64,000 nucleotides of DNA, taken from positions 372,001 through 436,000 of the forward strand of contig NZ_CALEJS010000012.1 of the NCBI RefSeq assembly GCF_937898475.1, in the 5' to 3' direction. The position numbers were made by a program, and so were the translations under genes. Below are positions 17,574-27,020 of this stretch, in pieces (position 1 is the first letter of the stretch; the number at the start of each line of letters is the position of its first letter). This stretch comes from an uncultured Chitinophaga sp. Its GTDB lineage: Bacteria; Bacteroidota; Bacteroidia; Chitinophagales; Chitinophagaceae. The notes under the pieces are model-generated. The model saw only the letters and a list, made by a program, of their open reading frames with translations. It was not told the origin of the DNA and ran no database searches.

Positions 17574-19310
17574 TTACTCGTAATTATAATCGTTCCAATA
17601 AGGCACCACCGTGCGTAAGGCAGCGGGCACCCAGAAGATGTGGGAGGTCAGGTTGTTCTGATCTGCTACCGCCCGGAAATTATCGGGGTTGGCGCTTTGT
17701 TCTGAAGTAGGATAGCGTACACGCTCTGGCATGGGTTTCCAGACATTGCCCCGCCAGGTAAAAGGCTCCAGTTTAGGATGCCGTGTTCTTCTCAGTTCTG
17801 CCCACAGTTCATAGGGATGCAGCAGGTTCAGGTGAATGTACTTCTGCTGCATCAGTATTTCCATCTTGCCGTCTGCCCCCGCAGCTGCATCAAAGCGGGC
17901 GCCTACCTTGTCTGCCCAGCCGGATATAACGCCCGCTGAGGGTTTGGCGGGATACAATACGGCATCTGCGGTGCCCCGTTCATATACGCTTAACTGGTTG
18001 AGCCAGTACCAGAAGTCAACGGAATGGCTGACGGCATCCCGGATGTGCTCACCCGCTGTTTTTCCCGTAGCGCCCAGGCCTTTTAATGCGATCTCCGCTT
18101 TCAGCAGGTCCAGCTCTGCGAGGGAGAACATATAGATGGGCATCTGCGCATTCTGCTGAAAAGTGGCATGATTGTACATGGATTTGGCATTCTGCTCCAG
18201 TGAAGACCTGATATCATCTGCATAGGGATAATACCTGTCGCCGCCATCGTATATGGGCGTTTGTTCGTCAATGTTATAAGATATCGCCCTGTAGTCATTG
18301 TATTTGGTAGGCAGCGCCAATACAGGCAGCCTGGGATCATCTTCTCCTTCATCATAAGTGCTGGCCCCGTAATTCATCCGCTTCATGATAATACCGGGAA
18401 CGAAAGCGGCATACGTGGTTTCATACAATCCGCGCAGCCAGAAGCCGCCGCCGGTGGGATCGATGGTATACCACAGCTGCCAGGTAAGGTCTGTGGTGGG
18501 CAATGGTTTGCCCAACGCTTCGGTGATCAGCGGTTTGGCATAGGCTTCCTCTACGCCGGAAATCCTTACCAGCAGCTTGAGCCGGGTAGCATTGGCAAAG
18601 GCCACCCATTTTATGATATCGCCTTTGAAGGCTACATCCTGTGCGCGGAAAGTGGATTTGCCCACTTCAGAAAGCTGGTTATAGCTGGCTTCCAGCGTGT
18701 TCACCAGCTCACCCAGGTCTGCTATAACAGACTGGTAGATGGCCTTCGGATCATCGTAAGCGGGAAAATAATGTTCGGTACCACCGCTGCTGCCCTGGAA
18801 GGCGTCTGAATAGGGAATGGAATTGAAGAGGTCTACCAGTTTGGCCGCCTGGTATACTTTTATCAGGGTAGCCAGTTTGAAATACAGTTCTGCATCGGTC
18901 TTATCCTGGCCGCTGCGTTTATCCATCTCTTCTTTGATGGTCTCCCAGTTTTTGAGCCGTGTATAGCTGCTTTCAAAATAAGACTGGCCGGTAATGGGAT
19001 AATCGTCGAAGCCATTACCGGTGGTAAGATCGTTATAAGTAGAAAACCAGTCGTAACGGTAAGAGATGTAGCGGTTGCATACCTGCTCATAGCCGGTGAT
19101 GCTGGTGCCGCCTGACAAGAGGTAAAACCATTCGCCATAGTCCTGCACAAAGATCTTATTGGTGGTGAGCAGCTGGGTAAACAGTCCGGGCACAATATCC
19201 GATGTGCCGCCCCGCAGCTGATCGGGGTTGTAATATCTGTCCTCCAGGTCCTTTTTACAGGAACTGACAGTTGTTACCGCTATGATGATCAATAAAAGAA
19301 CCTTTTTCAT
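17574..19310 (-). CDS. SusD/RagB family outer-membrane nutrient-binding lipoprotein
   Basis: Surface glycan- or peptide-binding partner of the SusC channel, 578 residues. A lipoprotein signal with lipobox-like VSSCKKD precedes a helical TPR-rich SusD_2-type fold (LRGGTSDIVPGLFTQLL at the start; KPMPERVRYPTSEQSAN near the end). It lies 18 bp after the SusC gene. No glycoside hydrolase or protease is next to it, so the substrate cannot be inferred. Confidence 0.9.
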   Translation of the reverse strand: MKKVLLLIIIAVTTVSSCKKDLEDRYYNPDQLRGGTSDIVPGLFTQLLTTNKIFVQDYGEWFYLLSGGTSITGYEQVCNRYISYRYDWFSTYNDLTTGNGFDDYPITGQSYFESSYTRLKNWETIKEEMDKRSGQDKTDAELYFKLATLIKVYQAAKLVDLFNSIPYSDAFQGSSGGTEHYFPAYDDPKAIYQSVIADLGELVNTLEASYNQLSEVGKSTFRAQDVAFKGDIIKWVAFANATRLKLLVRISGVEEAYAKPLITEALGKPLPTTDLTWQLWYTIDPTGGGFWLRGLYETTYAAFVPGIIMKRMNYGASTYDEGEDDPRLPVLALPTKYNDYRAISYNIDEQTPIYDGGDRYYPYADDIRSSLEQNAKSMYNHATFQQNAQMPIYMFSLAELDLLKAEIALKGLGATGKTAGEHIRDAVSHSVDFWYWLNQLSVYERGTADAVLYPAKPSAGVISGWADKVGARFDAAAGADGKMEILMQQKYIHLNLLHPYELWAELRRTRHPKLEPFTWRGNVWKPMPERVRYPTSEQSANPDNFRAVADQNNLTSHIFWVPAALRTVVPYWNDYNYE

Positions 19311-19328
19311 TTTACTCCATTTAATGCG

Positions 19329-22300
19329 TTAAAAAGCTACTGTCACGCCCAGGGAATAGGTGCGCTGTCCGGGATACACGGTATTTTCCACATAAACGTC
19401 TGCTCCAAGCGCTGATTCTGAGTCAATGTTGGGTATGGATTTATAGATGTAGAAGAGGTTGCGGCCTGCAAGGCTGATGGTCGCTTTCTGCAGCCGTAGC
19501 CGCTCCGTCAATGCCCTGGGCAGCGTATAGGCCAGGGCTACTTCGCGCACCTTCACGTAATTGTTCTTGTGCAGACCATCGGGCGGAAAGGAACTGGCGA
19601 GGTCATTTACATAAGAAAGATAATAGTCGGAAGCAGATGCGATGATGTCATTCTGCACATACTTATCATTCGCATCTTTTTTTACGCCGGGCAGGATCAC
19701 CCCGTCATGATACACTCTTCCGCCTACCGCATCTGCAGGGGCGGGCTGATTATGCTGCCAGGGTATCTTCCTGTTATTGGCGTCAATATAATAGGCCAGT
19801 CCGCCGTGTTCTTCATCCCTGTATTGCAGCGTGTTTTCCAGCTGTCCCAGGCCAAACATACGGTTGTTGGTATACGAAAATACCGTGCCGCCTGATTTAA
19901 AGTCCAGTCCTATACGAAAGTCAAATGACCTGTAATGCAGGTCAGACAGGATGCCGCCATAGAACCTGGGCATGATGTTGGCTACATCAATATAGCTCTG
20001 TGAGTTCAGTATGTAAATACCGTTCTCATTTACCACCCGGTTGCCCGCATCATCCCGCTGATAATCGTTCATAACGATCTGTCCATAAGGCTTTCCCTGG
20101 TCTGCCCGTACAGCGGCAGCAGAGCCGTTGATCAGGTTGTACAGGAAGTTCTGCGTAATGCCGGGATACAGTTTGATCACTTTGGATCCCTGGCGTGCGC
20201 TGTTCACGGTAATGTCCCAACGCAGATCTTTGGTTACAACAGGAGTACCGGTGATAGCTACTTCAAGTCCCCAGTTCCGTACATTCCCTGCGTTGATCTT
20301 AAGTGCGTTGGAGCCGGAGGTAGGAGAGATGGCCAGGTTCATGATCTGGTCATAGATGTTATTGCGGTAGTACGAAACATCCAGCACGATCCTGTTGTTG
20401 CGGAAGAAAGTATTATTGATACCTATTTCAAATTCCCTTTTGCGTTCCGGTTTCAGGGCGCCGGGCAGTATGTTGCCGGGAGGCTGTACGGAAACAGCGT
20501 CTGTGCCTGGCAGGCGGTTAAAGCTGTACAGGTTATTGGCAAAATAACGCGTAGTACCATTACCCACATCCGCCCACGCAAATCTAACCTGCCCGCGGTT
20601 CATTTTAGGGATGGAGAAGCGCTCTGTATAGTTCCAGGTAATAGAAGCGCCCGGGTAAAAATAGCTGTTGTTCTCCGGCGGCAGGGTAGAGTTCCAGTCC
20701 TGCCTCCCCTGCAGCTCCAGGTACAGTTCATTTCTCCAGGATAAGGTAGCAGAAGCCACAGCGCTATATAGCACATCGCTGCCCCTGTTGTAGTTCCTCA
20801 CCTGTGAGAGGTTATCAGCACTGAGCGTGCCTGCCTCGTTGGCGAAGGAGTACCAGTCCGGGTAGGTGAGCCCGCCCACCGTAGAACTGCCAAGGTATTC
20901 TGAGCTGCGCAGGCGGTAAATGCCCCCTGCAAATGCGTAGAGGTGCAGATCTTCACCAGCCAGGTTTTTGTCAAAGTTCAGCAAAGCCTGGTAGGTTTGT
21001 ACAGTGGTGTTTTCTTTTGCTGCACTGAAGCTTCCCCCTGCAATAGCAGGCAGTATCCTGTCTACGCTTTTTTCGCTTTTGTATGTGGTGTTATCATAAT
21101 CCAGACCTGCCTGTCCTACCAGGAAGAGGTACTTCGTAAAGTTAAGGGTCACCTTTGCGGAGGTAATGAAATGCACCTTTTCGTCGCGGTAGCGATTCTT
21201 TTCCAGCTCCCAGAGGTAGGTGCCCAGTTCGTTCACGGCCTGTGGTACGCCCATATTGCTCAGATCCCGTTTATAACCCAGTTCATCGGTATACAGTGTC
21301 CACACCTTATCAAAAGAATAATCTCTCGGAAAGCCCCAGGCAATAGACTGAGAGTTCATCCCCCTGCGGTTCTGCGAGCTTACGTTGTAGATATTGGATA
21401 CTACTTCAAAGGTGGCCAGCTCAGAGGCTTTGATGCTTCCGTTGAAGCTGAACGTATTTCTTTTCTGCCAGGAGTTGTCGCTGATAATGTCCTTGTAGTA
21501 GTAATTGGTATAGGAGGCTCTCAGGGCGCCCTTTTCGTTACTTCCTGCAATAGCTACGTTGGCGGTAGAAGAAAAGCCTGTCTGGAACAGGTCCCGGTAG
21601 TTGTCCGGATGTGCCATGTTCTTTACAAAACTGCTGTCGTACATCATCACATCGGCGCCATCGAATTCAGGTCCGAAGTTATAGCGGTAATTGGGCACTA
21701 CCCGGGTACGCTGGCCATTTATCGTAGCATAGGCAGTATCGTAAATATTAGCGCCCAGTCCATAGGTGTTCTGGAGTTTCAGGTAATTGGCAGGTTGTTC
21801 CACGGTATACTGATAGGAGCCTGTCATGCCAAAACCCCTGGTATTGCGGCCGCTTTTGGTAGTGATCAGCACTACGCCGTTGGCGGCATCACTGCCGTAC
21901 AGCACGGTGGCTTTGGCGCCCTTCAGTATTTCGATGGATTCAATATCGGCCGCGTTGATATCATTGATACCTGCACCGTAGTCAAAGCCTGCGCCTACAT
22001 TACCACCGATAGAGGTTCGCCTGTCGGCCAGTATCACGCCATCCACCACAAACAGCGGGCGGGTGTTCTGATCGGGGTTCATACTGGCCGCACCGCGGAT
22101 GTTGATCCGGATGCCGCCCTGTGGACCAGCCGCGCCAACGTTCACGCCTACACCGGAAGCCTTGCCATAAAGCGCCAGGAAGGGATTCATGGTAGCGCCG
22201 GCTTTAGTCAGCTCTTCTCCCCTGATAGTGCTGATGGCATAGCCCAGCGAAGCCCTGTTACGTTTAATGCCCAGCGCCGTTACCACCACATCGCTTAAAC

Positions 22301-22886
22301 CGGTGGCTGAAGCGGTGAGAATAACATCCAGCACGGTACCGCTGCCAGCGCTTATTTCCCGGCTCTGGAAACCAACGGAACTAAAAACAAGGATGGCATT
22401 GTTATCCGGCACTGTGATGCTGAAACGGCCGTTGGCATCTGTTGCGCCGCCCATTCGTGTGCCTTTGATGGAATAGGATACGCCGGGGATGGGGTTGCCC
22501 AGCGTATCCTTTACAACGCCGGTGATGCGCTTATCCTGCTCGGGCGCCGGCGGTGCATTGATGCTTTCAGCGCGTTCCGTTTTTTCTTTCAGGGCGATCA
22601 CCTTACCGATGATCTCATATGTGAAGGGCTGGTTCCTGAATACCAGCTCTAATACCTGTTCCAGTGAGGCGTTCTCTACCGATATGTCTACCGGTTTGCT
22701 TCTGGCGATCAGTTTATCCTCATACCAGAAGCGGTAGCCTGTCTGCTTCTTGATCTCGTCAAATACTTTTATGATCGGGGAGCGTTTCTGGGATAAGGTG
22801 ATCTGCTGTGACAGGCTCTTTGCGCTGACTTGTAAACATGTTATTGTGAGCAGAACAATAGTGATCTTGTAGAATTTCAATTGCAT
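19329..22886 (-). CDS. SusC/RagA TonB-linked outer membrane protein with STN domain
   Basis: TonB-dependent importer of 1185 residues. Order: signal peptide, STN (secretin and TonB N-terminal) domain at about residues 40-110 (the signalling type), carboxypeptidase-like beta domain (VKDTLGNPIPGVSYSIKG), plug with the SusC signature VDGVILADRR and the SVILKGA-like AD IESIEILKGA region, then a 22-strand barrel ending in an aromatic residue (GVTVAF). ATG 22886 is preferred; the upstream start at 22895 is GTG. The STN domain plus the FecR and ECF sigma genes directly upstream indicate signal transduction from outer membrane to sigma factor, with autoinduction of this importer. Confidence 0.93.
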   Translation of the reverse strand: MQLKFYKITIVLLTITCLQVSAKSLSQQITLSQKRSPIIKVFDEIKKQTGYRFWYEDKLIARSKPVDISVENASLEQVLELVFRNQPFTYEIIGKVIALKEKTERAESINAPPAPEQDKRITGVVKDTLGNPIPGVSYSIKGTRMGGATDANGRFSITVPDNNAILVFSSVGFQSREISAGSGTVLDVILTASATGLSDVVVTALGIKRNRASLGYAISTIRGEELTKAGATMNPFLALYGKASGVGVNVGAAGPQGGIRINIRGAASMNPDQNTRPLFVVDGVILADRRTSIGGNVGAGFDYGAGINDINAADIESIEILKGAKATVLYGSDAANGVVLITTKSGRNTRGFGMTGSYQYTVEQPANYLKLQNTYGLGANIYDTAYATINGQRTRVVPNYRYNFGPEFDGADVMMYDSSFVKNMAHPDNYRDLFQTGFSSTANVAIAGSNEKGALRASYTNYYYKDIISDNSWQKRNTFSFNGSIKASELATFEVVSNIYNVSSQNRRGMNSQSIAWGFPRDYSFDKVWTLYTDELGYKRDLSNMGVPQAVNELGTYLWELEKNRYRDEKVHFITSAKVTLNFTKYLFLVGQAGLDYDNTTYKSEKSVDRILPAIAGGSFSAAKENTTVQTYQALLNFDKNLAGEDLHLYAFAGGIYRLRSSEYLGSSTVGGLTYPDWYSFANEAGTLSADNLSQVRNYNRGSDVLYSAVASATLSWRNELYLELQGRQDWNSTLPPENNSYFYPGASITWNYTERFSIPKMNRGQVRFAWADVGNGTTRYFANNLYSFNRLPGTDAVSVQPPGNILPGALKPERKREFEIGINNTFFRNNRIVLDVSYYRNNIYDQIMNLAISPTSGSNALKINAGNVRNWGLEVAITGTPVVTKDLRWDITVNSARQGSKVIKLYPGITQNFLYNLINGSAAAVRADQGKPYGQIVMNDYQRDDAGNRVVNENGIYILNSQSYIDVANIMPRFYGGILSDLHYRSFDFRIGLDFKSGGTVFSYTNNRMFGLGQLENTLQYRDEEHGGLAYYIDANNRKIPWQHNQPAPADAVGGRVYHDGVILPGVKKDANDKYVQNDIIASASDYYLSYVNDLASSFPPDGLHKNNYVKVREVALAYTLPRALTERLRLQKATISLAGRNLFYIYKSIPNIDSESALGADVYVENTVYPGQRTYSLGVTVAF

Positions 22887-23041
22887 AACATGCACTGTTT
22901 TGGGTGTAATAGATCAATATTTCTAATGGTAATCTGATGGCATAGGTGCCCCTTATAGTCGATGCGGGTCATAGCGCCAGTTCCTATGGACCTTTAATCA
23001 TAGCGGGAAGATTTTGGTTTACAATAAGTAATGGACAAGCG

Positions 23042-24217
23042 TTATGGCATTACAACAAGTCTGTCATTGTTCATCTGGAAATGTATCTTACTAACTTCAA
23101 GCAACTGCAATAATTCAGAGAGCCGGGCATCGCGTGGAATATCGCCCGTAAAAACACGTTCCGGTATTTCGCCTTCATATACAACCTCGATATTGTACCA
23201 GCGCATTACCTGTCTCATGATCGTGCGGATGTCTGCACTCCTGAAAGAGGTAAAGCCGTTTTTCCAGGCTATGGCCAGTTCAATGTCTGCATCGTTGATC
23301 ACTTGAATGCTGTTCCCCGCTTCCAGCTGGGATTGTTGCCCCGGTTTCAGCAGCCGTTCTTCTTTTCCTGCGGTTACTTTCACGGCGCCTTCCAGCAAAG
23401 TGGTCCTGATCGCCTGCTCGTCTGTATAAGCCATGATATTAAAGCGGGTACCCAGCACGGTGAGGTCCATCCCTGCTACCTTCACATGAAAGGGCTGGGC
23501 CGCATTGCCGGCTACTTCAAAATAAGCTTCGCCGGTGAGCTCCACGCTGCGTGTCGCCTCCGTGAACTGCGTAGGAAAGCGCAGGGAGGAAGCGGCATTC
23601 AGCCATACTTTGGTGCCATCCGGCAATACCAGCTGGTATTGCCCGCCTTTGGGCGTGCGCAGGAGGTTATAGGAAATGGAAGCCGGCGCCGCAGATGCGG
23701 TCTGATGATATACCAGCTGACCCGGGCGTGACTGCACGCTGGCATTACCCTGGGTGGGTATAGGTCCCGTGCGGCTGCTATCCAGCTCCACTACGGCGCC
23801 ATTGGCCAGTGTAAGCAAAGCTTTGTTGGTGCCCGGTTCAGCATCCGGGCTACCGGCAGCAGCAGCTGCGCGGGGCGCTGCCGTTTTTAATGGCGACTGC
23901 CAGAAGTAAAAGGCTGCAGCTGTCAGTATCAGCAATACCAGGGCTGCGGCAGCAGGCCAGCGGTAGCGCAGCAGTAAAGGTCCTGGCCGTGACGGACGGA
24001 TGTTCCCCAACAGGACGGACAGGATCTGCTCCTGGTCTTCCGTTGTCAGTGTGCTATCGCTGACCTCCATCGTCTCTATTGTGCGGAGGATATCGTCCTG
24101 TATCAAAGCATGGCGTCTGCCTGCTGCAATTTCCTGCATCAGGTACTGTACGCCTTCCTGGTCCAGCTGGTTTTGCCTGTACTTTTCAAGTAAGATGAGA
24201 AACTCCTGGTCGGTCAT
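23042..24217 (-). CDS. FecR family anti-sigma factor
   Basis: Inner-membrane anti-sigma regulator, 391 residues. A cytoplasmic N-terminal helical part (residues 1-85) that should bind sigma is followed by one transmembrane helix (about 85-108), a periplasmic FecR domain (RTPKGGQYQLVLPDGTKVWL, then ELTGEAYFEVA) and a C-terminal DUF4974 domain (ADIRTIMRQVMRWYNIEV) that contacts the STN domain of the transducer. It lies between the sigma gene (70 bp) and the SusC gene, the classic order of this system. Confidence 0.92.
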   Translation of the reverse strand: MTDQEFLILLEKYRQNQLDQEGVQYLMQEIAAGRRHALIQDDILRTIETMEVSDSTLTTEDQEQILSVLLGNIRPSRPGPLLLRYRWPAAAALVLLILTAAAFYFWQSPLKTAAPRAAAAAGSPDAEPGTNKALLTLANGAVVELDSSRTGPIPTQGNASVQSRPGQLVYHQTASAAPASISYNLLRTPKGGQYQLVLPDGTKVWLNAASSLRFPTQFTEATRSVELTGEAYFEVAGNAAQPFHVKVAGMDLTVLGTRFNIMAYTDEQAIRTTLLEGAVKVTAGKEERLLKPGQQSQLEAGNSIQVINDADIELAIAWKNGFTSFRSADIRTIMRQVMRWYNIEVVYEGEIPERVFTGDIPRDARLSELLQLLEVSKIHFQMNNDRLVVMP

Positions 24218-24287
24218 GGTATAGCTTTCATGATAAAGACGTAGGAGAAAAGAGGGAGGACTATCCGGTAAGAAAAAAAAGTTACGG

Positions 24288-24896
24288 TCACTGAGCAGGC
24301 ATGTTGAACACCCATTCCATCACCGCCAGTGGCAGCACCACGGCATAATGCTGGTCCATATAAACACGGATGAACTGTAAGGCCTGCGCCACCTGGTTCT
24401 TTACGGTAAAGCGGGAAAGATGCATCATGGAGGCAATCTCCGCATAGCTGAGGCCTTCTTCCTTGGCCAGGATAAAAATGCGGCGGCGCTGGGGTGGCAG
24501 GGCGGCAACGGCTTCATGCAGCAGTTGGCTGTATTGCTGTTCCTGTACACGGTGGTCTGTATCGTTCACCATCTGGGGTTGCTGCTGTAATAGCTGCTCC
24601 TGCGTGGCATTGGTGATTGCCTTCCTGCGGAAATGGTCAAATATGCAATTACGGGCTAATATGAAAAGGTAGTTTTGCAGGCGTTCCACTTTACTGAATT
24701 GGGCCCTTTTGATCCAGACCTTCAGAAATACCTCCTGTACCACTTCCCGGGCCAGGGAGGGTTCCTTCACATATACTAATGCGGCCTCATATACAGGCCC
24801 GCTGTAATGCCTGTAAACAGTGGTATAGGCTTGTTCATCGCCATTGGCGAGTAGCGCTAGTAATGTCCCCTCATTATGTAAGGCATAAGTGTGCAA
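24288..24896 (-). CDS. RNA polymerase ECF sigma factor of the SusC/SusD locus
   Basis: An ECF sigma-70 factor of 202 residues with region 2 (YRHYSGPVYEAALVYVKEPS, EVFLKVW) and region 4 (LPPQRRRIFILAKEEGLSYAE, then a helix-turn-helix). The start at 24896 appears to be TTG; no in-frame ATG or GTG precedes the conserved region, and the residues before it are needed for region 2. The C-terminal 20 residues are hydrophobic, as in several sigma factors of this family. Expected to be held by the FecR protein downstream and to activate the SusC/SusD genes. Confidence 0.88.
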   Translation of the reverse strand: MHTYALHNEGTLLALLANGDEQAYTTVYRHYSGPVYEAALVYVKEPSLAREVVQEVFLKVWIKRAQFSKVERLQNYLFILARNCIFDHFRRKAITNATQEQLLQQQPQMVNDTDHRVQEQQYSQLLHEAVAALPPQRRRIFILAKEEGLSYAEIASMMHLSRFTVKNQVAQALQFIRVYMDQHYAVVLPLAVMEWVFNMPAQ

Positions 24897-25311
24897 GTAA
24901 CGCTGTGGTATTTGATATAAATGTAATTAAAAAGAAGCTAATCTGATTACCGCGGCGGAATACCGGCGGGCTTCAGGATAAGTTGTCTGCTTTTTTTCTG
25001 GAAGGCGTACAGCGCCTTGGCAATGGTCAAAGAACGTATTCGTATTTATGCATATCCCAGTCAAAACCCGTGGTTTTCAGCTGGTTTTTTTAAGGATATA
25101 GGCAGGATAACTACCGGCTATATAGATAGCTTACAACCTGGTTACAACCTGGTTACAACCAGCTTACATATAGCTTACATCCTCGGGAAAACCTTACTAC
25201 CAGCGGCTTTCCGGGGTAAAGCTGTAACGGTAACGGAGCGTAGCCCGAGTCAGAATTGTAAAAGATTGATAGTCAATGGAAAATGGAAAAGAGGGGGCTG
25301 AAGAGCGATGA
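24897..25311. other. Gene-free stretch with a tandem repeat
   Basis: No supported gene. A plus-strand open frame of 94 codons (25017-25301) crosses it, but it has no recognisable domain and a biased composition, so I do not call it. The stretch holds the 11-bp repeat at 25131-25185 and presumably the promoter of the sigma gene at 24896. Confidence 0.6.
25131..25185. repeat. Five tandem 11-bp repeats (TTACA..)
   Basis: TTACAACCTGG occurs twice in exact tandem (25131, 25142), followed by TTACAACCAGC (25153), TTACATATAGC (25164) and TTACATCCTCG (25175). TTACA recurs with an exact 11-bp period. This near-helical phasing suggests protein binding on one DNA face or a small replication-slippage array. 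Confidence 0.8.
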
Positions 25312-25926
25312 TTACATCAACTCATCCAGCATCTGCTGAAAGCGGGCGATAGGCTGTTCAAAATTCCTTTCATTTTCCCGCCTGATTGCGTACAGGCAGG
25401 ATAATACGGCTACTACAAAGGTGATCACTGCAACCGAAAGATGCGCGAATGCACCGCCGGGTACATAAAGCTCAAACGTAAGAAAAGTTCCGATGGCAGC
25501 GCTTAAAGGCACCAGGACCATTTCATAGTGTTTTTTAAACCGGTAGAAGCTTTGCAGTTCCCGGCGGCAGAAAGCAATATGACGGTACAAAGAGGCATCT
25601 ACCTTATCCATTAACCGGGCGCTGGCTATTCGCTTGAATTTTTTCAGCAGCATCACGGTAAAGGGTATATACAAAGCAACACCTGTAAGACCGGTAATGG
25701 CGATAGCGGTTTGTGCCCAATATCTGATAACAACATGGAACAGTAAGGCGTATACTAACATTTGGAGGGCAAAAGCAGCCCAGAAGTATTGCATGGCAAT
25801 GTTTTTGTTTTTCATGATCCTTGATTTAATGATGGTATTAAATTCCTGCTGGCTGTACACGGCAGGTGTTACTGGTTTGTTTTCGCGCTGGCCCCACTCT
25901 TCTTTTAGTTTATCTAAAGTCATCAT
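25312..25926 (-). CDS. Membrane protein paired with an ECF sigma factor (putative anti-sigma)
   Basis: A 204-residue protein with an N-terminal soluble segment (LDKLKEEWGQRENKP), two pairs of membrane helices (about residues 45-90 and 130-170) and a cytoplasmic C-terminal tail. Its start overlaps the end of the sigma gene by 17 bp, which implies coupled translation. The layout, tail and position match the protein at 60302-60943, next to another ECF sigma gene. An anti-sigma role is inferred from position only; no zinc-finger anti-sigma motif is present. Confidence 0.75.
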   Translation of the reverse strand: MMTLDKLKEEWGQRENKPVTPAVYSQQEFNTIIKSRIMKNKNIAMQYFWAAFALQMLVYALLFHVVIRYWAQTAIAITGLTGVALYIPFTVMLLKKFKRIASARLMDKVDASLYRHIAFCRRELQSFYRFKKHYEMVLVPLSAAIGTFLTFELYVPGGAFAHLSVAVITFVVAVLSCLYAIRRENERNFEQPIARFQQMLDELM

Positions 25927-26428
25927 AGTTCATTGATTTATATTTTTCAGATAATATTTCCTCCAGTTGTTGTTTGATCCTGACGATCCTGACGCTGACA
26001 TTGGACCTGGTCAGCCCGGTGATGTCTGCTATCTCCTGGTAGGAGAGGTCTTCCAGGTATAAGAGTATGATGGATTTGTTGACGGGAGATAAAGCCGCGA
26101 TGGCTTCCATGAGCAATTCGGTTTCCTGCTTTTTTTTACTGTCTGGCGAACTGGGTATCTGCAGATGGTCTGGCGAAAAGGGTACCACAACCTTCTTTTT
26201 GCTGCGTAATTGGGCCAGTGCTGTATTCAGGCAGACACGGTACATCCAGGTGGAGAATTTTGCTGCTCCGTTGTAGCTGTTATAAGAGCGCCACAGCTGG
26301 AACATCATTTCCTGCAGCGCATCCTCCTGTTCTTCCGGCTGCTGAAAATGCATCCTGCATACTTTGTGTGCAATACCCAGGTGCTGGTTTACCTGGTCAA
26401 TAAATTCCTTGTCAATAGATCTTGCCAT
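25910..26428 (-). CDS. RNA polymerase ECF sigma factor
   Basis: ECF sigma-70 factor of 172 residues: region 2 with EQEDALQEMMFQLWRSYNSY and KFSTWMYRVCLNTALAQLR, region 4 with IILLYLEDLSYQEIADITGL. It closely resembles the sigma at 60947-61456 in length and motifs (QEIIFQLWRSFGNY, STWLYKISLNVAISYYR). It is followed, with overlap, by a membrane protein. A motif upstream at 26445-26482 is shared with the other pair and may be its own promoter. Confidence 0.9.
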   Translation of the reverse strand: MARSIDKEFIDQVNQHLGIAHKVCRMHFQQPEEQEDALQEMMFQLWRSYNSYNGAAKFSTWMYRVCLNTALAQLRSKKKVVVPFSPDHLQIPSSPDSKKKQETELLMEAIAALSPVNKSIILLYLEDLSYQEIADITGLTRSNVSVRIVRIKQQLEEILSEKYKSMNYDDFR

Positions 26429-26444
26429 TGGCTGTATTTTCCGG

Positions 26445-26482
26445 TGTTCTTATCTTATTAGTTGCACAAAATGCAGGATCAC
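26445..26482 (-). promoter_or_regulatory. Candidate autoregulated promoter motif of the ECF sigma gene
   Basis: Read on the minus strand: GTGAT, 12 bp, TGCAACTAATAAGATA, then ACA. The segment in front of the related sigma at 61456 has GTGAT, 14 bp, TGCGAATAATTAGATA, ACA. The element begins about 54 bp before the sigma start codon. Confidence 0.4.
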
Positions 26483-26513
26483 TACATGTAAACGGAAAAT
26501 ACCTGTTATACAG

Positions 26514-26966
26514 TTATTTATTGGGCCTTAGGGTTTTTTCTGTTTTCCATTTTATAACATGATACACTGCCTGGCCTGTTCCCACGTTCTTAAGTCCGTG
26601 TAACTGGTTGGATGCCTGTAAGATGACGGAGCCCGGGCCAACGCGTTTGGTGATACCATTAACGGTAGATTCTACAGTGCCTTCTTTAATGATGATGAGC
26701 TCTTCGTCGGGATGCCGGTGCGGCGGGTGTGGCGCCTCTCCCGGGTTCAGTGTGGTGACGTGTAGTTCCAGCTCGTCCAGTGTAGGGGTAGGGGCCTGGA
26801 GAAACTGGCGTCTTTCTCCGGTTTTGGTAGGCGTTGCTTTTATTTCATTCCAGTCGTATATAGCAGACGACAGTGGCGGCTCCGTGTGTCTGTGTGCAAT
26901 AATAGCGATGGGGATGCACATCACAAGAACAGTGATGCAGACAAATGTGATTTCGCGTTTGGTCAT
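26514..26966 (-). CDS. Membrane-anchored cupin domain protein
   Basis: A 150-residue protein with an N-terminal hydrophobic helix (residues 8-25, anchor or uncleaved signal) and one cupin_2 barrel (residues 60-145). Metal ligands are plausible in HPPHRHPDEE and the later His of NQLHGL. The small barrel and lack of partner domains fit a binding or isomerase role; the ligand is unknown. The domain would face the periplasm. It is 85 bp from the sigma gene start and 54 bp from the PPOX gene stop, without obvious co-transcription. Confidence 0.8.
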   Translation of the reverse strand: MTKREITFVCITVLVMCIPIAIIAHRHTEPPLSSAIYDWNEIKATPTKTGERRQFLQAPTPTLDELELHVTTLNPGEAPHPPHRHPDEELIIIKEGTVESTVNGITKRVGPGSVILQASNQLHGLKNVGTGQAVYHVIKWKTEKTLRPNK

Positions 26967-27020
26967 ATTATCCGGATTAAGTAAAATTAATTTACAAAAA
27001 ATCCGGATACCCCGGGTGGC

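Noticed and set aside
20943..22298. A 451-residue open frame on the plus strand opposite the SusC gene
   Set aside because: Composition is that of an antisense shadow; SusC is full length with signal peptide, plug and barrel on the minus strand.
25131..25185. Direct repeats considered as a CRISPR array
   Set aside because: The units are 11 bp and contiguous without spacers, and no cas genes are in the window.
25017..25301. A 94-residue plus-strand frame over the 11-bp repeats
   Set aside because: The repeat would encode irregular residues, no domain is seen, and no ribosome site supports it.
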